A stretch of DNA of 64,000 nt from Psychromonas sp. 14N.309.X.WAT.B.A12 (GCF_030397575.1 NZ_JAPNXS010000003.1:295867-359866), one strand, 5' to 3'; numbered from the stretch's first letter, positions 26,883 to 35,889 are shown. The notes: generated by a model from the letters alone, not told the origin. A program made the numbers and translations.

Positions 26883-26966
26883 GCTTGTTTAAACCTTATT
26901 TAATTATATCTATTATTTTAGTCATTGTTTGTTATTGGAGTTTAGGGCTAAACTAAGATTTCGCCC

Positions 26967-26999
26967 AACCCATCTATTATATTATTAAATAGATGGGTT
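26967..26999 (+). terminator. Hairpin between the chemoreceptor and peroxiredoxin genes
   Basis: AACCCATCTATT and AATAGATGGGTT form a 12-base-pair stem around a nine-base loop, followed by ACTTTCTT. It could end the chemoreceptor message or lie in the peroxiredoxin leader, 26 bases before that ATG. Confidence 0.6.
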
Positions 27000-27025
27000 A
27001 CTTTCTTCATCTAAAGGAAAAAAAT

Positions 27026-27499
27026 ATGATTCAAGTAGGCCAAAAATTACCATCTGCAAATTTAAGCCAATTAACTGCTGATGGTATGCAAACTCATGAT
27101 GTTAATGAATTATTTGCCGGTAAAAAGGTAGTGTTATTTGCTGTGCCGGGGGCATTTACACCAACTTGTTCAGAAGCGCATTTACCAGGTTATGTGGTAC
27201 TTGCTGATAAGTTGCAAGCAAAAGGCGTGGATTTAATTGCTTGTGTGGCTGTTAATGATGCTTTTGTCATGAAAGCGTGGGGCGAAGTGCATAATGCCTC
27301 TGAACTTTTAATGCTAGGTGATGGCGATGCGAGTTTCACAGTAGCGTTAGGTTTAGACAAAGACACTGCAGGTTTTGGTGGCGTTCGTTCACAACGTTAT
27401 GCAATGATTATTGAAGATGGTGTTGTAACTACATTAAATGTTGAAGAAGCTGGTGAATTTGAAGCGAGTAAAGCTGAAACAATTTTAGCTGCCTTATAG
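27026..27499 (+). CDS. Peroxiredoxin, Prx5/thiol-specific type
   Basis: 157 residues from the ATG at 27026 (AAAGGA upstream); the frame opens 11 codons earlier inside the preceding hairpin, so the longer start is unlikely. Thioredoxin-fold peroxidase of the Prx5 group: V-P-G-A-F-T-P-T-C-S with peroxidatic Cys near residue 49, then H-L-P-G-Y, and the C-V-A-V-N-D-A-F-V block. It reduces peroxides in the cytoplasm, usually with glutaredoxin or thioredoxin. No fused glutaredoxin domain is present, unlike the longer Vibrio/Haemophilus form. It stands alone with a terminator after it. Confidence 0.9.
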   Translation: MIQVGQKLPSANLSQLTADGMQTHDVNELFAGKKVVLFAVPGAFTPTCSEAHLPGYVVLADKLQAKGVDLIACVAVNDAFVMKAWGEVHNASELLMLGDGDASFTVALGLDKDTAGFGGVRSQRYAMIIEDGVVTTLNVEEAGEFEASKAETILAAL

Positions 27500-27507
27500 T
27501 GATTAAT

Positions 27508-27545
27508 ATCATGCTGTACGCGGGAGCTTACAGCATGATTGTTTA
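27508..27545 (+). terminator. Terminator after the peroxiredoxin gene
   Basis: ATCATGCTGTA and TACAGCATGAT pair around a ten-base loop, followed by TGTTTAA. It also faces the 3' end of sfsA on the other strand. Confidence 0.8.
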
Positions 27546-27568
27546 ATGGCAGATTGGAAGTCTGTGTA

Positions 27569-28258
27569 CTAAAAGTCAATGTAAGCGCTTAAATCAGGGA
27601 AGTAACAGACAATCTCAACACCTTCTTTCTTAGCTTGTTCAAATAGGGCTGTATATTTTTTATCTATAAAGCTTGCTGGCTGGACGTTTTTGATACCCGA
27701 ATGTAATACTGCAAATAATAATACACTACGGTAACCTTGTTGTTTCATTTCAATTAATTCTCTGAGGTGTTTTTGCCCTCGCGTCGTAATCGCATCTGGA
27801 AAGTAACCATCTCCAGGTTGAATACGTTCATCTAATAAGGTGCAACTTTTTACTTCTACATAACAGTCTACTTTTTCTGTATCAGTTAAAAGAAAATCGA
27901 TTCGGCTATTTTCTTCTCCATATTTAACCTCGGCTTTACAGTCTTGGTAATCAAGTAATTCTGGAATGAGATCTTGTGCAATTGCTTCAGCAACCAAGGT
28001 GTTAGCTTTAGCGGTATTAACACATATTAAGTGCTTTGCTGGTGTTAGTGTAAATTCCCAGGTGTGTTGGTATTTACGTTTTTTATTCTCTGAAGTGCTG
28101 TAAAAAATAGTATCGCCTGGTTGGCCACAACCTGTCATCGCACCAGTGTTTGCACAATAAATGGTTGTTTCTGACCCGTCCATTAAGGTGACATCAGCTA
28201 AAAATCGTTTGTAACGTTTAATCAAAGTCGCCTTTTGCATGGGGGTATTAAATAGCAT
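27569..28258 (-). CDS. sfsA: Sugar fermentation stimulation protein SfsA
   Basis: 229 residues from the second ATG (first base 28258), which lies about 10 bases after AGGA; an ATG three codons earlier is too close to that site. SfsA hallmarks are G-A-M-T-G-C near residue 42, V-E-V-K-S-C-T-L near 137, and [13 protein letters not shown] near 155, the last two resembling a nuclease-like core with Asp, Glu and Lys residues. The protein is conserved in bacteria and was first noted for effects on maltose metabolism in E. coli; its molecular role is unsettled. A Fur-box-like site lies about 54 bases upstream between it and the divergent small gene. Confidence 0.92.
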   Translation of the reverse strand: MLFNTPMQKATLIKRYKRFLADVTLMDGSETTIYCANTGAMTGCGQPGDTIFYSTSENKKRKYQHTWEFTLTPAKHLICVNTAKANTLVAEAIAQDLIPELLDYQDCKAEVKYGEENSRIDFLLTDTEKVDCYVEVKSCTLLDERIQPGDGYFPDAITTRGQKHLRELIEMKQQGYRSVLLFAVLHSGIKNVQPASFIDKKYTALFEQAKKEGVEIVCYFPDLSAYIDF

Positions 28259-28311
28259 TATTGTCATTTCCTAACAGTTTAGTAACAAGTTTGTGATTAT
28301 CTATTTACTAT

Positions 28312-28330
28312 TTAAATGATAATCATTACC
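28312..28330 (+). promoter_or_regulatory. Strong Fur box
   Basis: AATGATAATCATTACC at 28315-28330 matches 15 of the last 16 positions of the Fur consensus GATAATGATAATCATTATC. It is 54 bases upstream of sfsA and 114 bases upstream of the 65-residue gene, so it could serve either or both divergent genes. It is the best Fur match in the window. Confidence 0.8.
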
Positions 28331-28443
28331 ATATGTTGGTTTTAATTTACTGGCACAGGGTATTATACCGATTACAGTTGATAAGTGATTAGTATTATTG
28401 TGACTTAATAAATCATGTAACGGATAACATGGAGTGATTGATA

Positions 28444-28641
28444 ATGTCTATTCAAATCGAGATCGGCAAAGAAAAGCTAATGGAATTATTTGAGTTAGGT
28501 GTACTTTGCGCTGCTGATTTCCGCTGCCTTACCGCAGACTCAAAACAAACCGTTTCTAAGCTTTGTTTGACTAGTTGCTCTAAGCGCTTACAAACCGCAG
28601 CGGCGACTATTCCAATCTCTATTCATAAACAAACACATTAA
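28444..28641 (+). CDS. Small cysteine-containing protein behind a Fur box
   Basis: 65 residues from the ATG at 28444 (GGAG 9 bases upstream; a TTG two codons earlier is possible). No signal peptide or membrane segment. An amphipathic helix (K-E-K-L-M-E-L-F-E-L-G) leads into a segment with four cysteines: V-L-C-A-A-D-F-R-C then K-L-C-L-T-S-C-S. The spacing could bind a metal or form disulfides. The ORF has a good ribosome site, in-frame coding character and a strong Fur box upstream, which argue it is real. I do not recognise the family; a role in iron or oxidative response is only inferred from the Fur box. Confidence 0.65.
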   Translation: MSIQIEIGKEKLMELFELGVLCAADFRCLTADSKQTVSKLCLTSCSKRLQTAAATIPISIHKQTH

Positions 28642-28763
28642 TGCGTCATTGATAGCCATAATAGGGCTAAACTAATCCCTATTTAATCTATTTATGCGAT
28701 TACATTTTTTAAACAGATCACGTAAACTACGCGCTTATTTTTATGCTCAATGTCAGGTGAATC

Positions 28764-30392
28764 ATGATACGTCTCAACCAAGTTAAATTACCGCTGGATC
28801 ACAATCAAGATGCGTTACAGCAGTTTGTATTAACAAAGCTCAATATTACAGAGCAACAGTTGGTTAATATTCATGTTTTTAAACGTGGCTATGATGCGCG
28901 TAAAAAGAATCAAATCACCTTAATTTATACCTTAGATATCACTTTAACCGATGTTGATGAAGCGGCATTATTAGCAGATTTTTCAACGGATCAGAATGTT
29001 CGTATTTCACCTAATACCGATTACCAATATGTAGCATCAGCACCAGCAAATTTACAAGAGCGCCCACTTGTTATTGGTATGGGGCCTTGTGGCTTATTTG
29101 TTGCGTTGATCTTAGCGCAAATGGGTTTTAAACCGATTGTACTTGAACGTGGTAAATCAGTGCATGAGCGTGCTAAAGACACGTTCCGTTTTTGGCGTAC
29201 TAGTGAATTAAATACTGAGTCAAATGTGCAATTTGGTGAAGGCGGTGCAGGGACATTTTCTGATGGTAAGTTATATAGCCAAGTGAAAGATCCTGGTTTT
29301 AAAGGCTTAAAAGTTAAACAAGAATTTGTTGCTGCTGGTGCACCTGCAGAGATTATCTATGTAAGTAAACCACATATCGGTACTTACAAATTAGTGACCA
29401 TGGTTGAGAAAATGCGTCGTAAGATAATCGAATTAGGCGGTGAAATTCGCTTTGAAACACGTGTTGAAGAGATCAATATGGAAGAGCAGGGTGAGCATAA
29501 ACAAGTAACAGGTGTAACTTTACATAACGGAGAGGTTATTAATTCCCGCTATGTGGTTGCAGCGGTGGGGCACAGTGCCCGCGATACTTTCCAAATGTTG
29601 CACGATAAAGGTGTTTACATGGAAGCTCAATCATTCTCTATCGGGTTCCGAATTGAACATAAACAAGAGATGATTGACCAAGCTCGCTTTGGTATTAATG
29701 CGGGTCATCCTATTCTTGGTGCTGCTGATTATAAACTAGTACACCACTGTAAAAATGGTCGTAGTGTATATAGTTTCTGTATGTGCCCAGGTGGCGTAGT
29801 GGTTGCTGCAACCTCTGAAGAACACGCCGTAGTTACAAATGGTATGAGTCAATACTCACGGAGCGAGCGTAATGCAAACAGTGCAATTGTTGTGGGTATT
29901 TCTCCTGAAGATTTCAATAACGATCCGCTACAGGGTGTAGCTTTACAGCGTAAATTAGAGCGTCATGCTTATGTGATGGGCGGCAGTAATTATGATGCAC
30001 CAGCACAGATGGTAGGTGACTTCTTAGCCGCTGGTAAAGGCAAACCTTTTGAGAATGTTGAACCGTCATACAAGCCGAATGTAAAAATGACCGATTTGAG
30101 TGAGGCTTTACCGGAGTTTGCTATTGATGCGATTCGTGAAGCATTACCTGCTTTTGCAAAGAAAATTCGTGGTTTTGATATTAAAGACGCAATGTTAACC
30201 GGCGTGGAAACGCGTACCTCATCACCTGTACAAATTAAACGCGGTGCCGATTTCCAAAGCTTAAACACTCAAGGTTTATACCCTGGTGGTGAAGGTGCTG
30301 GATATGCTGGTGGTATTTTATCTGCGGGTATTGACGGAATTAAAATTGCTGAAGCGGTCGCATTAAAAATGTTAGCAGACCTCGCTGACTAG
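28764..30392 (+). CDS. FAD-dependent dehydrogenase (COG2509-like)
   Basis: 542 residues, soluble. An N-terminal 90-residue domain with R-L-N-Q-V-K-L-P-L and a D-A-R-K-K block precedes the FAD-binding domain (V-I-G-M-G-P-C-G-L-F near residue 102, then L-E-R-G near 128). The G-E-G-G-A-G-T-F-S-D-G-K-L motif near residue 157 and the C-terminal Y-P-G-G-E-G-A-G-Y-A-G-G-I motif are characteristic of this conserved but uncharacterised family. The substrate is unknown. AGGTGA precedes the ATG. It is monocistronic as far as the hairpin and repeat that follow show. Confidence 0.85.
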   Translation: MIRLNQVKLPLDHNQDALQQFVLTKLNITEQQLVNIHVFKRGYDARKKNQITLIYTLDITLTDVDEAALLADFSTDQNVRISPNTDYQYVASAPANLQERPLVIGMGPCGLFVALILAQMGFKPIVLERGKSVHERAKDTFRFWRTSELNTESNVQFGEGGAGTFSDGKLYSQVKDPGFKGLKVKQEFVAAGAPAEIIYVSKPHIGTYKLVTMVEKMRRKIIELGGEIRFETRVEEINMEEQGEHKQVTGVTLHNGEVINSRYVVAAVGHSARDTFQMLHDKGVYMEAQSFSIGFRIEHKQEMIDQARFGINAGHPILGAADYKLVHHCKNGRSVYSFCMCPGGVVVAATSEEHAVVTNGMSQYSRSERNANSAIVVGISPEDFNNDPLQGVALQRKLERHAYVMGGSNYDAPAQMVGDFLAAGKGKPFENVEPSYKPNVKMTDLSEALPEFAIDAIREALPAFAKKIRGFDIKDAMLTGVETRTSSPVQIKRGADFQSLNTQGLYPGGEGAGYAGGILSAGIDGIKIAEAVALKMLADLAD

Positions 30393-30413
30393 GCAAATTA
30401 AGCAACAACACTA

Positions 30414-30450
30414 ATGAGTAGTAACAGGCGTTGCTACTCATTTACATTTT
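30414..30450 (+). terminator. Terminator-like hairpin after the FAD dehydrogenase
   Basis: ATGAGTAG and CTACTCAT pair, continued by AAC/GTT after a mismatch, around AGGC, followed by TTTACATTTT. Confidence 0.7.
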
Positions 30451-30546
30451 ATTCCCACCTTCATTTTTAAAATGCCCTGTACATTTTTACTTCCCTCTTA
30501 AAAACCTGTATATCTATTAACCTTTATTTTTCATAAGAAAAATCCA

Positions 30547-30599
30547 ATACCGATTATATTAACAAGCAAAATAGATTAGTTAATTAATGTGATTGGTAT
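30547..30599. repeat. 53-base palindrome-ended intergenic repeat
   Basis: It begins ATACCGATTATATTAA and ends TTAATGTGATTGGTAT; the ends are imperfect inverted repeats. Its reverse complement aligns, with one four-base gap, to the left end of the 50874-51177 element (ATACCAATCACATTAATTAA shared). It sits 27 bases upstream of the 2-hydroxyacid dehydrogenase ATG, immediately before the ribosome site. Confidence 0.7.
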
Positions 30600-30625
30600 A
30601 ACAACCGTCGAATTAAGGAACTCAA

Positions 30626-31552
30626 ATGAAAATTGTTTTATTAGATGCACTCACGTTAGGTGATAGTGACTTATCTGTATTTGATACATTAGGAGAGTTA
30701 ACGGTTTATCAAACAACCGATGCAAAACAAACTGTCGAAAGGTTAGTGGGGCAAGAAGTGATCATTACTAATAAAGTTGTGATCACAGCGCAGCATATGG
30801 CTGATAACCCACAATTAAAGTTAATTTGTATTTCAGCAACGGGTACTAACAATGTTGATTTAGAAGCAGCAAACGCAGCTGGTATCGAGGTCAAAAATGT
30901 TTCTGGGTATTCTACCGAGAGTGTTAGCCAAGCAACTTTTTCTTTGTTGTTTCAATTGATACATCAAAGCCGTTACTATGATCAATATATTACTGAGAAA
31001 AAATGGTGCGAAAGCCCGGTGTTTACTCATATAGAACGCTCTTTTTTTGAAATAAAAGGCAAGCATTGGGGGGTTATTGCAATGGGTGAAATCGGCCAGC
31101 GAGTTGCGCAATTAGCGAGTGCTTTCGGTTGTGATGTTTGCTATTACTCAACATCGGGAAAGAACAGCCAGCAATCGATTCCACAGGTTGATTTGCAAAC
31201 GCTATTGAGTGAATGTGATGTTATCTCTATTCATGCGCCCCTTAATGCTCAAACAGAAAATTTGATTGGAGCAGAGGAGCTACAACAGTTAAAACCGGGT
31301 GCAATTATATTGAATTTAGGCCGTGGTGGTATTATTGATGAAAGTGCGATGGCAACAGCTTTAGATACGCAAGATATTTATCATGGTACTGATGTCCTAG
31401 CGGTAGAGCCGATGCTCGCAGAGCACCCTTATTTTTCTGTCAAAGCTGAACATCGCTTGGTCGTTACACCACACACTGCATGGGCAAGTGTTGAAGCACG
31501 TGCTAGCTTAATTGAAAAGGTAGCTAATAATATTCGCACGTTTAGCGTTTAA
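30626..31552 (+). CDS. D-isomer-specific 2-hydroxyacid dehydrogenase
   Basis: 308 residues, AAGGA before the ATG. The catalytic domain flanks a NAD-binding Rossmann domain (about 100-285). Catalytic residues are visible: Arg in L-G-R-G-G-I-I-D-E, Glu in A-V-E-P-M, and His in T-P-H-T-A-W-A-S. The nucleotide motif reads G-V-I-A-M-G-E-I-G, so the first glycine of the usual G-x-G-x-x-G is alanine. The best subfamily fit is glycerate/hydroxypyruvate reductase (HprA-like), which reduces hydroxypyruvate or glyoxylate, but the substrate is not certain. Monocistronic, with a strong terminator after it. Confidence 0.88.
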   Translation: MKIVLLDALTLGDSDLSVFDTLGELTVYQTTDAKQTVERLVGQEVIITNKVVITAQHMADNPQLKLICISATGTNNVDLEAANAAGIEVKNVSGYSTESVSQATFSLLFQLIHQSRYYDQYITEKKWCESPVFTHIERSFFEIKGKHWGVIAMGEIGQRVAQLASAFGCDVCYYSTSGKNSQQSIPQVDLQTLLSECDVISIHAPLNAQTENLIGAEELQQLKPGAIILNLGRGGIIDESAMATALDTQDIYHGTDVLAVEPMLAEHPYFSVKAEHRLVVTPHTAWASVEARASLIEKVANNIRTFSV

Positions 31553-31578
31553 CTAAAGTTAAGCTTAGCCTGAAACTA

Positions 31579-31620
31579 AAAAGGCCCGATTTTATAACTT
31601 ATAAAATCGGGCCTTTTATT
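31579..31620. terminator. Bidirectional terminator
   Basis: A 17-base-pair perfect stem, AAAAGGCCCGATTTTAT with its complement, loop AACTT. Flanking A and T tracts allow it to act for the dehydrogenase (plus) and the purine permease (minus). Confidence 0.93.
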
Positions 31621-31666
31621 ATGTATTAAGCATTCACTAACATTAAGTGGGTGCTATTTTCGCTAT

Positions 31667-32962
31667 TTAACCAGGGAAGAAGATTAATTTAATTAAGAAT
31701 AAGATAGCTAGGAACCACACACTCAAACTTAAGTCTTTTGCTTTACCACTGGCAATTTTGATTGCTGCATAAGCAATAAAACCAATAGAAATACCGTTAG
31801 CAATAGAGAAGGTTAGTGGCATCATGATCGCAATAATTACTACTGGTGCCGCCTCAGTAATATCATCCCAGTTGATGCTTTTAAGACCGCCAACCATTAA
31901 CACTGCAACGTATAATAGTGCTCCTGCAGTCGCGTAAGCAGGTACCATTCCAGCTAATGGTGCAAAAAATAACGCTAATAAGAATAACACACCAACAACA
32001 ACAGCTGTTAAACCAGTGCGGCCACCTTCAGCAACACCTGCCACACTTTCAATGTAACTTGTTGTTGTTGATGTACCTAATACTGAACCTGCCATTGATG
32101 CACCACTATCTGCTAGTAGAGCACGATTTAAACGAGGAAGGTTACCATCTTTATCTAGTAGTTTTGCTTTATCAGCAACTGCAATTAAAGTCCCTGAAGT
32201 ATCAAATAGGTCAACGAATAGGAAGGCAAATACAATGCTGATCATGCCTACGTTAAACGCACCTGCAATATCCATCTGCATAAAGGTAGGTGCAATACTT
32301 GGTGGCATAGATACAATACCTGCATATTGTACGTCACCCATAATTAGACTGATGATTGTCACTAGTAAAATGGCTATCATTACACCGCCTTTAACGCGGA
32401 AATGAGCAAGTGCAATCGTAGCAATAAATGCTAATGAAGCCAGTGCTGCTGGTAATGCAGTAATATCACCTAAACTTACTAAAGTTGCTGGATTACCTAC
32501 TACGATGCCGGCATTCTTTAAGGCAATTAACGCTAAGAATAAACCGATACCGGCTGCAATACCTTTGCGCATTGGTAATGGAATTGAGTTGATGATCCAC
32601 TCTCGGATCTTGAATAAACTTAACAATGTGAAACACACGCCTGATAAGAATACTGCACCTAGTGCAACTTCCCAGCTGTAGCCCATGTGTAGCACTACCA
32701 CGTATGAAAAGAATGCGTTTAAGCCCATACCTGGTGCTAAAGCAACTGGGTAATTAGCGTATAATCCCATAATAAAACAGCCTACCGCAGCAGCCAAACA
32801 AGTTGCTACAAATACTGCGCCTGAATCCATTCCTGTTGCAGATAGCATTGATGGGTTAACAAAGATGATGTAAGCCATGGTTAAGAAGGTCGTGAAACCT
32901 GCAACAATTTCTGTTTTAACATTACTGTTGTTTTCGGTCAGTTTAAATAATTTTTCTAACAT
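31667..32962 (-). CDS. NCS2/AzgA-type purine permease
   Basis: 431 residues with about 12-14 membrane segments. It matches the AzgA-like branch (E. coli AdeP, GhxP and GhxQ): T-E-I-V-A-G-F-T-T-F-L-T-M-A-Y-I-I near residue 17, A-P-G-M-G-L-N-A-F-F near 76, F-V-D-L-F-D-T-S-G-T-L near 248, and G-T-S-T-T-T-S-Y-I-E-S near 297. It imports adenine or guanine/hypoxanthine by proton symport. The sequence alone does not separate the substrate types. AACGGAAA precedes the ATG. The leader contains a hairpin listed separately. Confidence 0.88.
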   Translation of the reverse strand: MLEKLFKLTENNSNVKTEIVAGFTTFLTMAYIIFVNPSMLSATGMDSGAVFVATCLAAAVGCFIMGLYANYPVALAPGMGLNAFFSYVVVLHMGYSWEVALGAVFLSGVCFTLLSLFKIREWIINSIPLPMRKGIAAGIGLFLALIALKNAGIVVGNPATLVSLGDITALPAALASLAFIATIALAHFRVKGGVMIAILLVTIISLIMGDVQYAGIVSMPPSIAPTFMQMDIAGAFNVGMISIVFAFLFVDLFDTSGTLIAVADKAKLLDKDGNLPRLNRALLADSGASMAGSVLGTSTTTSYIESVAGVAEGGRTGLTAVVVGVLFLLALFFAPLAGMVPAYATAGALLYVAVLMVGGLKSINWDDITEAAPVVIIAIMMPLTFSIANGISIGFIAYAAIKIASGKAKDLSLSVWFLAILFLIKLIFFPG

Positions 32963-32983
32963 AATTTTTCCGTTACTAGCAGG

Positions 32984-33012
32984 TGTAGAGGTCTGGTTCC
33001 GTGAGACCTACA
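32984..33012 (-). promoter_or_regulatory. Hairpin in the leader of the purine permease
   Basis: On the minus strand: TGTA and GGTCT pair with AGACC and TACA across a two-base bulge (GA on the plus strand), enclosing a nine-base loop CACGGAACC. It lies about 20 bases upstream of the permease ATG, where a riboswitch or translational control element could sit. I could not match it to a known purine riboswitch. Confidence 0.35.
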
Positions 33013-33187
33013 AGATTAAAGATTGAGTGTAAATTTTGGTAAGCGAGTAGAATAACTGATTTTAATGTGAGTGTAATTACATTATTAAACTGGATGAGTT
33101 AATTTCAGTAGCTTGTGATTGTGCCAAAAATAAAAAACTGGCCGTAGCCAGTTTATAAAAAGAGGTGGGAAGCGTTAAAAATGAAGC

Positions 33188-34903
33188 TTATTTTACTGCT
33201 GCTTTATGATTCATTGTTGAATCTAAACGAATACCTTGGTCATTAATATCGACGTTAATATTCATACGCGTATCGTAATCTTTTAGGAACATCGCCTCTT
33301 CAGGAATTATTTCACCTGCTAATTCAACGGCATCAGCGATTGGCGTTAAAATTTTCTTAGTATCGAAAGATAGTTGATATACCCCTTCAGCTGATAATGT
33401 CTCAAGAGATAATTTCTCAGCTTCTTGTAATCCTTTGTTGCCATTGTAGATCACAAAGTGATCTCCTTTAATTGCCATTTGTGGATTTAAATTTAACCGT
33501 GAAGAGATAGGAATGACTTTATTAAGCGATACTGCAGGCCCATTATTAGTTAAATCAATTTGCTGTAATTCAGGTACAAACATCTTAATTGAATTAAATA
33601 AGTTAACAGGGTTTGTGACATGAATCGCCAATAATGCATCTAAACTTTCTAAGCGAGGTTGGTCATTATCTTGCGAGACAGCATAATCAAAAATAGCAGT
33701 ACTGATGCCTTTCACATTAGCTGCCATGCTTGAACCCATACCTAGCATTGCTAGGGATTCACCGCTGGCATCTATCTGATATTGAATATCTGCTAAAGGC
33801 CCACATTGGAAACGTGGTGTTTTTAAATTCGCCCAAATATCAGTTAAAGCGCTAGATAGTTGACCAACATCTAAACCAATCGATGTTGCTATGACATTAT
33901 CGTCAAAGTTTTGTGTGTAATTAGGGATGTAACCACGTAACGTTTTTAGAGCATTTAAGATCGGTTGATTTTTACTTTCAAGCACAGCTGCAAAACCTAG
34001 TGTTGATTGTTCTTTACTGATATCCACCTGCGTGTAACCAAAAGCAGTACGAGGCCAGTTTTGCGCAATACCTCGTAACTCTTCTTTACAGGCTGCGCTA
34101 TGTAATAACTGAAAGGCAGTATCTTCATCTTTAGTTAGTTCTGTTAACTGTCTTGCCAGTTGGTTATCATCTTCACTGGTTAAGCCTTTGATGATTTCCA
34201 CATGATTAACAAAACCAACACTGTTATTCATAAATTGATGTTGTTGCATAATATCTTCGAGCATGTGTGTATCAGCTAATGATTTGCTTGGTTTTTTTAT
34301 CCCTAATGCCATGGCCAGTAAATCTTCTGATACAAAACTACTTTGAATAGTGGCTGTTAACATGCCATTTGATTGTGCAACGATTAGGTTAATAGGCTTA
34401 CCTTGGTCATCTTCAACCATTGGATAAATTCTGTATTTAAGTCCTTTTAACTCACCTTCAGTATGCGTAAAGTCAGTTTCTTGTTCATTTTTATCTAACA
34501 AGTCCCAAATTGCTTGTGGGTTTTCAACTTCTACTTTGAGCACGGGTAATAGCCCTAGTGTATAAAAATAAGCGCGGATCTCATCTGCTAAACCAAAGTT
34601 CTTAGTCAGTAAATCGGCATCCTTTAAGCTATCTTCATAAGTACTTAGTAGATTCGTTAAAAAATGTATTGAGGGAGATTCTTCACCGTATAAGGATTCA
34701 ATATGTGTCGGGTTTTTAGGGTCAATCAGGTTCGGTGCAGAGGCGATATAATCTTTAATAGGAAATGGTGTTAATTGACCTGTGAAAAATGGTGTATCGG
34801 CAGGTACGTAGCTCAATACATTATCATTTTCTGCTTGTTGCTGGTACCAGTAAGCAGAAGCGCCAGCGGCTATTACCGCAATAGGAATTAATATTTTTTT
34901 CAC
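33188..34903 (-). CDS. Exported or membrane-anchored protein of unknown function
   Basis: 571 residues. The N-terminus is a signal or anchor segment (I-L-I-P-I-A-V-I-A-A-G-A-S-A near residues 4-17) followed directly by V-L-S-Y-V-P-A-D-T-P, the start of a large globular domain facing the periplasm. This opening (a protein that begins by describing a 'Y-V-P-A-D-T' strand) resembles DUF3352-type proteins. No catalytic motif, lipobox or repeat is recognised. It stands alone between the purine permease and xni, with roughly 200 featureless bases on each side. The function is unknown. Confidence 0.6.
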   Translation of the reverse strand: MKKILIPIAVIAAGASAYWYQQQAENDNVLSYVPADTPFFTGQLTPFPIKDYIASAPNLIDPKNPTHIESLYGEESPSIHFLTNLLSTYEDSLKDADLLTKNFGLADEIRAYFYTLGLLPVLKVEVENPQAIWDLLDKNEQETDFTHTEGELKGLKYRIYPMVEDDQGKPINLIVAQSNGMLTATIQSSFVSEDLLAMALGIKKPSKSLADTHMLEDIMQQHQFMNNSVGFVNHVEIIKGLTSEDDNQLARQLTELTKDEDTAFQLLHSAACKEELRGIAQNWPRTAFGYTQVDISKEQSTLGFAAVLESKNQPILNALKTLRGYIPNYTQNFDDNVIATSIGLDVGQLSSALTDIWANLKTPRFQCGPLADIQYQIDASGESLAMLGMGSSMAANVKGISTAIFDYAVSQDNDQPRLESLDALLAIHVTNPVNLFNSIKMFVPELQQIDLTNNGPAVSLNKVIPISSRLNLNPQMAIKGDHFVIYNGNKGLQEAEKLSLETLSAEGVYQLSFDTKKILTPIADAVELAGEIIPEEAMFLKDYDTRMNINVDINDQGIRLDSTMNHKAAVK

Positions 34904-35108
34904 AGTTGAAACTCCATAATCTATGACGAATAAAGCGACCTAATAAGGCGCGCTTTATAAAAGGCTTTATACCCTTTGTAAGTAACCAGTGGGTTAGTAC
35001 ATGAGGAGTAATATAATATATAAGACGGATAAATTTATTAGTCAGCTAAGTTGAGTATTTGTTCATTCAAATCTTAGACTTTTCACACTTTTCTCAATAG
35101 CTTGTGTA

Positions 35109-35888
35109 TTAAGTTTTAGGATATCTCAAGTCTTTTAAATTAAAGCCCAGTTGAATATCTATTTTTAAGGAAACCAGTTGTTTGGAGAGTAAGGCTTCTT
35201 GTTGCTGTTGTTGCACTTTTAATAAACGTTTATCGCTATTATTTTCAGCTTGGAACATTCTCTGTAGGCTGGAGTACTCCTGCAATAAAGCCATAGCTCC
35301 TTTATTACCTACCCCTTCAACCCCTTTAATGTGACTACTGCTAATGCCGGTAATCGCCCAATAGTCTGTTAGTTGATCTATTTTCATGTTTAGTTTGTGT
35401 TCTACATAGTAACTATCCATGTGTAGAGATTGAAAATAGTCATAGATACTCGTGTAAGCATTCAGTAACTGATAAAACCCTTTATCTGTCGAGACTATTG
35501 TACAGCGCTGTTGACGTGCGGTGACTTTGTGGGCCAAGGTGGCAATCAGATCATCGGCTTCATCTTGCTCAGTAACTAAAGACTCAATACCCATTTCATA
35601 AAAGGCATCTTGAATATGTGGTAAGTAAGCTTTTAAATCACTAGGAATTGGCTTTCTGCTTTGTTTGTATTCAGGTAAAAGCTGATGTCGCCAACTAGCT
35701 TGATGACTATCAAATACACAAATGACATGACTGGGTGTATGTGCCCTTAATAATTTCTGTAAGGCATTACAGGCTGTATTGTTGGTGGCACTTAATGCAA
35801 ATTCTGATTTTGCATTTTGTTTTTCTTGTATTGCATAGATGCGACGAATTAAGTTCATCGCATCTATGATTAGTAATGACGCGCCCAT
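35109..35888 (-). CDS. xni: Flap endonuclease Xni (exonuclease IX)
   Basis: 259 residues, similar to E. coli Xni (251). It carries the 5'-nuclease fold of DNA polymerase I N-terminal domains without a polymerase: L-L-I-I-D-A-M-N-L-I-R-R near residue 5, V-F-D-S near 59, E-Q-D-E-A-D-D-L near 103, V-S-T-D-K-G-F near 128 and the helix-hairpin-helix G-V-E-G-V-G-N-K-G near 187. It cleaves 5' flaps during repair. The start is one base after the ppnN stop, so the two are translated together. The E. coli neighbourhood also has xni close to ppnN. Confidence 0.9.
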   Translation of the reverse strand: MGASLLIIDAMNLIRRIYAIQEKQNAKSEFALSATNNTACNALQKLLRAHTPSHVICVFDSHQASWRHQLLPEYKQSRKPIPSDLKAYLPHIQDAFYEMGIESLVTEQDEADDLIATLAHKVTARQQRCTIVSTDKGFYQLLNAYTSIYDYFQSLHMDSYYVEHKLNMKIDQLTDYWAITGISSSHIKGVEGVGNKGAMALLQEYSSLQRMFQAENNSDKRLLKVQQQQQEALLSKQLVSLKIDIQLGFNLKDLRYPKT

Positions 35889-35889
35889 T

